NCBI RefSeq assembly: GCF_001936575.1
Contig: NZ_MSMP01000016.1
Coordinates: forward strand, 48,328 to 112,327
Direction: 5' to 3'
Origin: Tenacibaculum agarivorans
GTDB lineage: Bacteria; Bacteroidota; Bacteroidia; Flavobacteriales; Flavobacteriaceae
DNA: 64,000 nt
Below, piece after piece: positions 43,600 to 50,571 of this stretch. Within the stretch, counting starts at the first letter, position 1, and each line of letters opens with the position of its first letter. Under the pieces are notes generated by a model. That model saw nothing but the letters and a program-made list of their open reading frames with translations, did no database searches and had not been told where the DNA came from. Position numbers and translations under genes: made by a program.

Positions 43600-44925
43600 T
43601 TATTTTACTAAATCATAATTATCATCCCAGTTTTTTGGCTTTGGATCGCCCAATTTCCCTACTGATTTTGCTACAATAGTAGAAACTGTGGCATCACCTG
43701 TAACATTAATAACTGTTCTACACATATCCAAGGGTCTATCAACAGCAAAAATTAAGGCTAAACCTATCGCCAATTTATCAGCTGGAAATCCAACAGATTC
43801 AAGAACTATTACTAACATTACCATACCAGCACCTGGTACTGCTGCCGAACCTATTGAAGCTAATAACGCTGTTAAAATAATAGTCAACTGGTCTCCAAAA
43901 GTTAAATCAAAGCTTAAGGCTTGTGCTATAAAAACAGCTGCTACTGCCTGATATAAACTAGTCCCATCCATATTAATTGTTGCTCCAACTGGTAACACAA
44001 AACTAGATACTTCTTTATCTACACCAACGTGCTCTTCTACTCTTTCCATAGTTACTGGCAAAGTTGCAGCACTTGAACTGGTAGAAAATGCTAATAGTTG
44101 TGCTGGACTTATTTGTTGTAAAAACCAAAGCGGGTTCTTTTTCACAAAAACGCTTATAAGAATCATATAGAAAACTACCATAATTAACAATCCTCCAACT
44201 ACAGTAAATCCATATTTTAATAACGCTAATAATAAGTCTGGATCATTAGAAGAAACGACTACATTAGCCAGTAAGGCAAAAACAGCATATGGCGCAAATA
44301 GCATAATTAGATCTACCATTTTTAACACCACTTCATTCAACGAGTCAAAAAAGTTTTTTAATGGCTCAGACTTTTTCTCACCTATTAACAACATAGAAAT
44401 CCCTAAGAAAATAGCAAAGAAAATCACTTGCAACATAGCTTTGTTATTACTCATTGCTTTCATAGCATTATCCGGAACCATATCTACCAAAAATTGTAAA
44501 GGACTACTATTTTTTTGTTTAGCTGCTTCGGCAATTTTCGCTTGAACGCTTCCACTATTTGCATATGTGCTTGTTAATTTTTCAATGGTTTCTTCAGAAA
44601 TACCATTACCTGGCTTTACAATATTAACCAACAATAACCCAATAGTAATAGCAATTACTGTAGTTCCTATATAGATACTAATAGTTCTTAATCCTATATT
44701 CTTAAACTTAGAGATATCTTTTAAATCTGAAATTCCCTTAATTAATGAAGCAATGATCAACGGAACAGCGATTAACTTTAAAAGTTTTACAAATATGGAA
44801 CCGAAGGGTTTAATCCAGTTAGATACGAAAGTATCTCCACCACCAATCGTTGTCATTAATAAACCAAACAGTATCCCTGCTACCATTCCAATTAATATTT
44901 TCCAGTGTAATGCTAATTTCTTCAT
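43600..44925 (-). CDS. dicarboxylate/amino acid:cation symporter (DAACS family)
   Basis: 441-residue inner-membrane secondary transporter of the DctA/GltP family, with about eight membrane helices and two re-entrant hairpins. The hallmarks are STSSSAATLPVTM (serine-rich hairpin 1), PVGATINMDGTSLY (the NMDGT cation/substrate motif) and the second hairpin ASIGSAAVPGAGMVML, then DRPLDMCRTVINVTGDAT. It imports glutamate, aspartate or C4-dicarboxylates with Na+ or H+. There is no periplasmic partner, as normal for the family. A single gene with its own terminator. Confidence 0.95.
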   Translation of the reverse strand: MKKLALHWKILIGMVAGILFGLLMTTIGGGDTFVSNWIKPFGSIFVKLLKLIAVPLIIASLIKGISDLKDISKFKNIGLRTISIYIGTTVIAITIGLLLVNIVKPGNGISEETIEKLTSTYANSGSVQAKIAEAAKQKNSSPLQFLVDMVPDNAMKAMSNNKAMLQVIFFAIFLGISMLLIGEKKSEPLKNFFDSLNEVVLKMVDLIMLFAPYAVFALLANVVVSSNDPDLLLALLKYGFTVVGGLLIMVVFYMILISVFVKKNPLWFLQQISPAQLLAFSTSSSAATLPVTMERVEEHVGVDKEVSSFVLPVGATINMDGTSLYQAVAAVFIAQALSFDLTFGDQLTIILTALLASIGSAAVPGAGMVMLVIVLESVGFPADKLAIGLALIFAVDRPLDMCRTVINVTGDATVSTIVAKSVGKLGDPKPKNWDDNYDLVK

Positions 44926-45061
44926 ATATTAAATTTAGTTGATATATTGTTTGTAAAAATATAAAATTGAATCAATCTAGTATTTATTTTGAATGTGTTT
45001 GTGACTTTGTTTTTGTATATTGTGTCTATAATAATCGTAGAACAATAATAAAATCAAAGAA

Positions 45062-45703
45062 ATGGAAGGAATATTAGACCTCTTAAACAGCCCAATGGGT
45101 AAAACAATCATTAATGGTGTAGCTGGATCTACCGGACAGGATAGTAGTAAAACAGGAAGTGTTTTAACTATGGCATTACCAGTTTTAATGAAAGCTATGC
45201 AACGAAATGCAGCTACTCCACAAGGAGCTGAAGGATTAATGGGAGCGTTAAGTAAACATGATGGAGGGATTTTAGACAATCTAGGTGATTTATTTAATGG
45301 TGGTGTAAACCAAGATGTAGTTAATGATGGAGGTAAAATATTAGGTCATGTTCTAGGAGCAAAACAACAGGGTGTTGAACAAGTAATTGGACAAAAAACT
45401 GGAATGGACTTAGGAGCTGTTGGTAATATTTTAAAGACTGCTGCTCCAATTTTAATGGGAGTTTTAGGAAAACAATCTAGACAAAGCGGAGTTAGTAATT
45501 CTGGAGGTATTGGCGATTTATTAGGCGGAATGTTAGGAGGTAACAGTACCCAACAAGAACAAAGTTTCTTAGAAAAGATTTTAGATGCTGATGGAGACGG
45601 TAGTGTTATTGACGATGTTGCTGGAATGGTTTTAGGTGGTAGTCAGAAAAAATCTGGAGGTTTACTTGGTGGACTTTTAGGTGGTTTATTTGGAAAGAAA
45701 TAA
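45062..45703 (+). CDS. DUF937 domain protein
   Basis: 213-residue protein dominated by Gly, Leu and Met: DUF937 core over residues 1-150 (ILDLLNSPMGKTIINGVA, ALPVLMKAMQRNA, GGILDNLGDLFNGG, VGNILKTAAPILMGVLGK), a Gly-rich linker, and a C-terminal DADGDGSVIDDVAGMVLGG that resembles a calcium-binding loop. Ends with repeats of GGLLGG. DUF937 is linked to YidB-like proteins of unknown function. It is followed by a terminator. Confidence 0.85.
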   Translation: MEGILDLLNSPMGKTIINGVAGSTGQDSSKTGSVLTMALPVLMKAMQRNAATPQGAEGLMGALSKHDGGILDNLGDLFNGGVNQDVVNDGGKILGHVLGAKQQGVEQVIGQKTGMDLGAVGNILKTAAPILMGVLGKQSRQSGVSNSGGIGDLLGGMLGGNSTQQEQSFLEKILDADGDGSVIDDVAGMVLGGSQKKSGGLLGGLLGGLFGKK

Positions 45704-45727
45704 GATTTAATCTACATAATAATAAAA

Positions 45728-45754
45728 GGGTAAACATATATTGTTTACCCTTTT
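45728..45754 (+). terminator. intrinsic terminator of the DUF937 gene
   Basis: GGGTAAACA (45728-45736) / TGTTTACCC (45742-45750), 5-base loop, then a T run. The right arm also carries the TTG (45741-45743) that fits a -33 box for the next gene. Confidence 0.85.
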
Positions 45755-45771
45755 TCTTTTCTATACATTTG
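45741..45771 (+). promoter_or_regulatory. Bacteroidota promoter (TTG-N20-TACATTTG) for the DUF6787 gene
   Basis: -33 TTG at 45741-45743 and -7 TACATTTG at 45764-45771 with a 20-base spacer. It places the RNA start near 45778 and excludes the TTG at 45769 as a start codon. Confidence 0.6.
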
Positions 45772-45795
45772 CGCACTGAAATAATATTATTTTTT

Positions 45796-46101
45796 GTGGA
45801 AAAACTTAAAGCACGTTGGGGATTAAAAACAAACTGGGATGTGATCGCTGTTTTTATTGTTTTTGCTATTAATGGATCTTTATCTGCATGGATAGCTAAA
45901 CCTATTACTCATTTCTTAGGTCTATCTCCAGAAACTATTAGTCCTTGGTTATATTACCCACTAAGAATTTTATTAATTTTTCCTATATATCAGACTACAT
46001 TACCAATTATTGGATGGTTATTTGGTCAATTTAAATTCTTCTGGGAATTTGAAAAAAAGTTTTTAGGTAGATTAGGTTTAGGTTTCTTATTTAAAAAATA
46101 A
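45796..46101 (+). CDS. DUF6787 small membrane protein
   Basis: 101-residue protein starting VEKLKARWGLKTNWD from a GTG codon; the in-frame TTG at 45769 overlaps the promoter -7 box and was rejected. Two membrane segments (about residues 18-38 and 55-77) are followed by an aromatic, basic C-terminal tail (FKFFWEFEKKFLGRLGL). The N-terminal KxRWGxxxNW and the tail fit DUF6787. Function unknown. Convergent with the next small gene, with 5 bases between the stops. Confidence 0.8.
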   Translation: MEKLKARWGLKTNWDVIAVFIVFAINGSLSAWIAKPITHFLGLSPETISPWLYYPLRILLIFPIYQTTLPIIGWLFGQFKFFWEFEKKFLGRLGLGFLFKK

Positions 46102-46106
46102 GTTTT

Positions 46107-46415
46107 CTAAACATCAATATCTATTGTCTTAGTTACCTTTTCTTCTTTTTTATTTTTGAATACATAGGTATACAACCACATTAATGTAAAGGTTGGTATC
46201 ACATCTAAACCTGGCATAATTTCTTCTATAAAAGCTATTGCACCTGCAATCTTACCTTTATTCCCTTTGTACATTTTTGTCATTATATAAGCTGCTGCTG
46301 GTGCCCAAATAATATCAGTTATTTCAGCAAATCCAGGAATAATAAAAGATGCATATCCTATAGCATCGAATAGCAAACTTAAAACTAACTTTTGGTATTT
46401 ATTTTCTGTATTCAT
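46107..46415 (-). CDS. small membrane protein of unknown function
   Basis: 102-residue protein from the ATG at 46415 (an in-frame ATG 20 codons upstream would add a tail without homology-like features). Two membrane segments (about residues 11-40 and 62-82) with AITDIIWAPAAAYIMTKMYKG between them and PGLDVIPTFTLMWLYTYV near the end, then a very basic C-terminus (KNKKEEKVTKT). No family recognised. It is divergent from the Nudix gene across an 85-base region that contains a 17-nt palindrome. Confidence 0.6.
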   Translation of the reverse strand: MNTENKYQKLVLSLLFDAIGYASFIIPGFAEITDIIWAPAAAYIMTKMYKGNKGKIAGAIAFIEEIMPGLDVIPTFTLMWLYTYVFKNKKEEKVTKTIDIDV

Positions 46416-46441
46416 ATTTTTTAAGTAGTTTGGATTTAGAT

Positions 46442-46458
46442 AACTCAAATTTTGAGTT
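46442..46458. repeat. perfect palindrome in a divergent promoter region
   Basis: AACTCAAA-T-TTTGAGTT, 8-base arms around one base, between the divergent small membrane protein gene (46415) and the Nudix gene (46501). A dimeric regulator site is one possible use; no regulator is adjacent. Confidence 0.45.
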
Positions 46459-46500
46459 GTAATAATTAGACACATAAAACTGAAAAAAGTAACATAATTA

Positions 46501-47133
46501 ATGCAGTTTTCTCATTTTAAATCTCAAGTTGTTTCCTTAAAAACTAATAAGTTAGGGGGAATTACATCACAATTTAAATTAGTTCCTGAATTAAGAATTA
46601 AATTTTCTGAAGAAAAAATAAAGAAAAGTAATCCTAGAAAAGCTGCTGTTTTAGCTCTTTTTTATCCTGACAATAATGGAGAAACATTGTTTTTACTCAC
46701 TAAAAGAGCTAGTTATAACGGTACACATTCTGCTCAGATTAGTTTTCCAGGCGGCAAAGTAGATCCAATAGATAATAATATGGCTCAAACTGCTTTAAGA
46801 GAATTAGAAGAAGAAGTTGGAGTTCACCGTAATACTGTTGAATTAATCAGACAAATATCTGACACTTACATACCTCCTAGTAACTTTCTGGTTACACCTT
46901 TTATAGGGTTTGTAGAAGAAAAACCTCAGTTTATTCCTAATGAAGAAGTAGCTGAAACCATTGAAGTAACTGTAAAAGATTTAATTAATGATGATTTTAT
47001 TTCGTCTGTAAAAATGAACACTTCCTATATGAAGGAGATTGAAGTTCCGTGCTTTACCTTTAATAATCAAATTGTTTGGGGAGCTACAGCAATGATTCTT
47101 TCAGAAATAAAAGATTTAATAAAAGATTTATGA
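46501..47133 (+). CDS. Nudix hydrolase, CoA pyrophosphatase-like
   Basis: 210-residue Nudix enzyme with the CoA-pyrophosphatase type upstream motif LLTKRASYNGTHSAQISFPGG and the Nudix box GGKVDPIDNNMAQTALRELEEEVG. It would cleave CoA or its derivatives to 4'-phosphopantetheine and 3',5'-ADP. The NuBI motif is degenerate: the usual second Arg and Gly of RxxxRxxxG are Gly and Ala. It starts 85 bases from the divergent small membrane gene, and its stop is 41 bases before the acyltransferase start. Confidence 0.85.
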   Translation: MQFSHFKSQVVSLKTNKLGGITSQFKLVPELRIKFSEEKIKKSNPRKAAVLALFYPDNNGETLFLLTKRASYNGTHSAQISFPGGKVDPIDNNMAQTALRELEEEVGVHRNTVELIRQISDTYIPPSNFLVTPFIGFVEEKPQFIPNEEVAETIEVTVKDLINDDFISSVKMNTSYMKEIEVPCFTFNNQIVWGATAMILSEIKDLIKDL

Positions 47134-47147
47134 TTCAAAATCTTTTG

Positions 47148-47155
47148 TAAATTTG
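47148..47155 (+). promoter_or_regulatory. Bacteroidota -7 promoter box for the acyltransferase gene
   Basis: TAAATTTG, exact TAnnTTTG match 20 bases before the start codon. Confidence 0.5.
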
Positions 47156-47174
47156 CTTAACTAAAGAAGTATTT

Positions 47175-48026
47175 ATGCCCTTGTTTAAAAGGAATCCTTT
47201 TGGTCATATTTTATTCATTAAGCGCTTTCTAATACAAATTTTAGGTGTTATTTCTCATAGCCGTTATAGAAGCTTTAATGAATTACAAATAGAAGGATCA
47301 GAGGTTTTAAGACAACTCCCTGATAAGAATATATTATTCATTTCCAATCATCAAACTTATTTTGCTGATGTGGCGGCCATGTTCCACGTATTTAATGCTG
47401 CATTAAAAGGACGTGATGATAATATTAAAAATGTAGGATACCTATGGAAACCTAAATTGAACCTTTATTATGTAGCTGCTGGTGAAACCATGCGTTCTGG
47501 ATTATTACCTAGAATATTTGCTTATGTAGGATCTGTTTCTGTAGAAAGAACTTGGAGAAGCGCTGGAAAAGATATTAACAGACAAGTAAAAATGTCTGAT
47601 ATTTCTAATATTGGTACCGCATTAAAAGATGGTTGGGTAATTACTTTCCCACAGGGAACAACTACACCATTTAAGCCTATACGAAGAGGTACGGCTCATA
47701 TTATTAAAACATTTAAACCCACTGTAGTTCCTATAGTTATTGATGGGTTTAGAAGATCTTTCGATAAGAAAGGATTAATGATTAAGAAAAGAAATGTACT
47801 CCAATCAATGGTTATTAAAGAGCCTTTGGATATCGATTATGAAAATGAAGATATAGCTAGTATAGTAGAAAAAATTGAGTTTGCTATTGAACAACATCCT
47901 TCATTTTTAAAAGTATTGACTCCTCAACAACTTAAAGAGCAAGAAGAGTTTATTGAAAGTAGAAGTTTTTGGGGTGTTGATAATAAGAAGAAGGACAAAA
48001 AAAAGAAAAAAGAGGACTTTTATTAA
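47175..48026 (+). CDS. PlsC-like 1-acyl-sn-glycerol-3-phosphate acyltransferase, variant active site
   Basis: 283-residue acyltransferase of the PlsC/LPLAT superfamily. The region FISNHQTYFADVAAMF stands where the NHxxxxD box should be, but His and Asp are separated by five residues (HX5D). The usual FPEGTR is replaced by FPQGTTTPF, and a third block RRGTAHIIKTF follows. Its role in phospholipid or other lipid acylation is inferred. It is the first of two closely spaced plus-strand genes; the C-terminus is a run of lysines. Confidence 0.75.
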   Translation: MPLFKRNPFGHILFIKRFLIQILGVISHSRYRSFNELQIEGSEVLRQLPDKNILFISNHQTYFADVAAMFHVFNAALKGRDDNIKNVGYLWKPKLNLYYVAAGETMRSGLLPRIFAYVGSVSVERTWRSAGKDINRQVKMSDISNIGTALKDGWVITFPQGTTTPFKPIRRGTAHIIKTFKPTVVPIVIDGFRRSFDKKGLMIKKRNVLQSMVIKEPLDIDYENEDIASIVEKIEFAIEQHPSFLKVLTPQQLKEQEEFIESRSFWGVDNKKKDKKKKKEDFY

Positions 48027-48038
48027 ACATAAATAGAT

Positions 48039-49130
48039 ATGTCAACAAACAAAACAATATTAACTGATAAATCACTTGATTTTTTAGAAAAGTATTTGAA
48101 TAACGCTGCTCCTACTGGTTATGAATGGGAAGGGCAAAAAATTTGGATGGACTATTTAAAGCCTTATGTAGATGAGTTTATTACTGACACTTATGGTTCT
48201 GCTGTAGGGGTAATTAATCCTGAAGCAAAATATAAAGTAGTCATCGAAGGACATGCAGATGAAATTTCTTGGTATGTAAACTATATTTCTGATAAAGGAT
48301 TAATTTATGTAGTAAGAAATGGTGGTAGTGACCATCAGATTGCTCCAAGTAAAATTGTCAATATTCACACCAAAAAAGGAATAGTAAAAGGTGTTTTTGG
48401 ATGGCCTGCTATTCATACAAGAGATAAAGGAAATGAAACACCTCCGAAACAAGATAATATTTTTATTGATGTAGGTTGCGCAAACAAAGAAGAAGTAGAA
48501 GCTTTAGGTGTTCATGTAGGATGTGTAATTACTTACCCAGACGAGTTCCATATTTTAAACGGAAATAAGTTTGTTTGTAGAGCTCTTGATAATAGAATGG
48601 GTGGTTTTATGATCGCTGAAGTAGCTCGTTTGCTTCATGAAAATAAAAAGAAATTACCTTTTGGATTATATGTTACTAATTCTGTTCAAGAGGAAATAGG
48701 CTTACGTGGAGCAGAAATGATTACAAATACTATTCAACCTAATGTTGCGATAGTTACCGATGTAACTCATGATACTACTACTCCAATGATTGATCAAAAG
48801 AAACAAGGATATCAAGAAATTGGTAAAGGACCAGTAATCGCATATGCACCTGCGGTACAACAAAAGTTACGTGACCTAATTATTGAAGGAGCTGAAGAAA
48901 ATGATATTCCTTTTCAACGTTCTGCATTATCTCGATCAACAGGTACAGATACTGATGCTTTTGCATATAGCAATGGCGGTGTAGCCTCAGCTTTAATCTC
49001 ATTGCCATTACGTTATATGCATACTACAGTGGAAATGGTACACAGAGAAGATGTAGAAAATGTAATTAAAATGATATATCACGCTGTGTTAAAAATAGAA
49101 GACGGAGAAGACTTTTCTTATTTTAAGTAA
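48039..49130 (+). CDS. M42-family glutamyl aminopeptidase-like metallopeptidase
   Basis: 363-residue M42 peptidase (TET/FrvX-like). Metal-binding and catalytic motifs seen: EGHADEISW (His ligand), ALDNRMGGFM (bridging Asp), VQEEIGLRGAE (catalytic Glu pair), VTDVTHDTTTP (Asp ligand) and the final RYMHTTVEMVHREDVENV (His ligand). It removes N-terminal residues from short peptides, usually as a dodecameric TET particle. It starts 12 bases after the acyltransferase stop. Confidence 0.93.
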   Translation: MSTNKTILTDKSLDFLEKYLNNAAPTGYEWEGQKIWMDYLKPYVDEFITDTYGSAVGVINPEAKYKVVIEGHADEISWYVNYISDKGLIYVVRNGGSDHQIAPSKIVNIHTKKGIVKGVFGWPAIHTRDKGNETPPKQDNIFIDVGCANKEEVEALGVHVGCVITYPDEFHILNGNKFVCRALDNRMGGFMIAEVARLLHENKKKLPFGLYVTNSVQEEIGLRGAEMITNTIQPNVAIVTDVTHDTTTPMIDQKKQGYQEIGKGPVIAYAPAVQQKLRDLIIEGAEENDIPFQRSALSRSTGTDTDAFAYSNGGVASALISLPLRYMHTTVEMVHREDVENVIKMIYHAVLKIEDGEDFSYFK

Positions 49131-49251
49131 ACTTCCTCAAGGCAAGCCTACGAGGTATTTATAATTGACTATCCATTTTTATTTTGAGATAAGTCTTAGA
49201 TTATTATACCCTTTGGCGGTGCCAATAAAAATAACAACGATACTTTTTTTG

Positions 49252-49310
49252 TGTCATTTTGAACTTTTATCAAATCTTAACTAGATTTTTTCATTGGGTT
49301 CAAAATGACA
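49252..49310. repeat. REP-like 13-bp inverted repeat between M42 and aminotransferase genes
   Basis: TGTCATTTTGAAC (49252-49264) and GTTCAAAATGACA (49298-49310) are exact reverse complements 33 bases apart. From memory, TGTCATTTxGAAC palindromes recur in intergenic DNA of flavobacteria and look like mobile repetitive elements. The region before it (49131-49250) has no ORF. Confidence 0.6.
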
Positions 49311-49342
49311 TTTTTATTTTTATAGGAAATAAGTCTATTCGC

Positions 49343-50500
49343 ATGAGTTTAACAAATCAAAAACATCTATTTGACATTCCTGAAGAGATAAGTTATTTGA
49401 ATATTGCTAGTTTATCTCCTTCTTTTAAAAGTATAGAAGAAGCAGGAATTAGGGCTGTAAAAGAAAAAAGTAGGCCATATACCATACCTAGTTCTGACTT
49501 TTTTGATCCTGTAGTTGAATTGAAACAATTATTTGCCAAACTCATTGATGTTGAAGACTACAATAGAATTGCTAATATCCCTTCTGTTTCCTATGGTTTA
49601 GCTACCATAGCTAATAATATAGAGCTAAGTAAAGGAGATGAAATTCTATTAATTGAAGAACAATTTCCTAGCAATTATTACATCTGGAAAAAATTAGCCG
49701 AAAAGTATGATGCAGTTTTACATATTGTAAAACAACCTGAAGACTCTAAAGAAAAAGGAAAATTATGGAATCAAACAATTTTAAATGCAATAACCAGTAC
49801 AACAAAAGTTATTGCTATGGGAAATATTCATTGGACAAATGGGACTATATTTGATCTAAAATCTATCCGAAAAAAAGCTACAGAACATAATGCATTATTA
49901 ATTATAGATGGTAGTCAATCTATTGGAGCATTACCTTTTTCTGTACAAGAAATTCAACCTGATGCCATGGTTTGTGCTGGTTATAAATGGCTTTTTGGTC
50001 CTTATGGTTGCGGATATGCTTATTATGGAAAGTATTTTGACAATGGAAATCCAATTGAAGAAAATTGGGCAAACAGATTACATAGTGAAAATTTAAGTGG
50101 ACTCACAAACTATCAATCTAACTACAAACCTCTTGCCAATAGATATTCCGTTGGTGAACATGGTAGTTTTATTTATGTTCAAATGCAAATTGCTGCATTA
50201 ACACAATTATTGACTTGGAATCCTGAAGATATACAAGAATATTGTCATTCTATTACACAATCTAGTATTTTAAAATTAAGAAAGATAGGATGCGTTATAG
50301 AAGAAGATCAGTACAGATCCAAACATTTATTTGGAATTCAACTTCCCCCTTCTATCAATCATGAAATCTTGAAAGAAAAATTGAGAGTCGAACAAATATT
50401 TGTATCCTTTAGAGGAAATTACATTAGAGTATCTTGTCATGTATTTAATACTAAAGAACATTTAGACAAACTTGCTAATTGTATTCTATCATTAGTATAA
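49343..50500 (+). CDS. class V PLP aminotransferase / cysteine desulfurase-like
   Basis: 385-residue class V PLP enzyme from the ATG of MSLTNQKHLFD (49343); a much earlier in-frame ATG (49259) would run through the REP-like repeat and was rejected. PLP contacts seen: the Asp/Ser region LIIDGSQSIGALP, the lysine in CAGYKWLFGPYGCGYAY (Schiff-base Lys), and the C-terminal HLFGIQLPP region. There is no catalytic Cys loop of cysteine desulfurases, so an aminotransferase or kynureninase-like reaction is more likely. Stands alone, then a terminator. Confidence 0.82.
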   Translation: MSLTNQKHLFDIPEEISYLNIASLSPSFKSIEEAGIRAVKEKSRPYTIPSSDFFDPVVELKQLFAKLIDVEDYNRIANIPSVSYGLATIANNIELSKGDEILLIEEQFPSNYYIWKKLAEKYDAVLHIVKQPEDSKEKGKLWNQTILNAITSTTKVIAMGNIHWTNGTIFDLKSIRKKATEHNALLIIDGSQSIGALPFSVQEIQPDAMVCAGYKWLFGPYGCGYAYYGKYFDNGNPIEENWANRLHSENLSGLTNYQSNYKPLANRYSVGEHGSFIYVQMQIAALTQLLTWNPEDIQEYCHSITQSSILKLRKIGCVIEEDQYRSKHLFGIQLPPSINHEILKEKLRVEQIFVSFRGNYIRVSCHVFNTKEHLDKLANCILSLV

Positions 50501-50513
50501 TGTAAAGAACAAA

Positions 50514-50546
50514 AGAACAGATAAGCTATTACAACTTATCTGTTCT
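50514..50546. terminator. bidirectional terminator between convergent genes
   Basis: 12-bp stem AGAACAGATAAG (50514-50525) / CTTATCTGTTCT (50535-50546) between the aminotransferase and the T9SS beta-helix gene. Confidence 0.85.
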
Positions 50547-50571
50547 AAAATTACTATTAACAAAACAGTTC

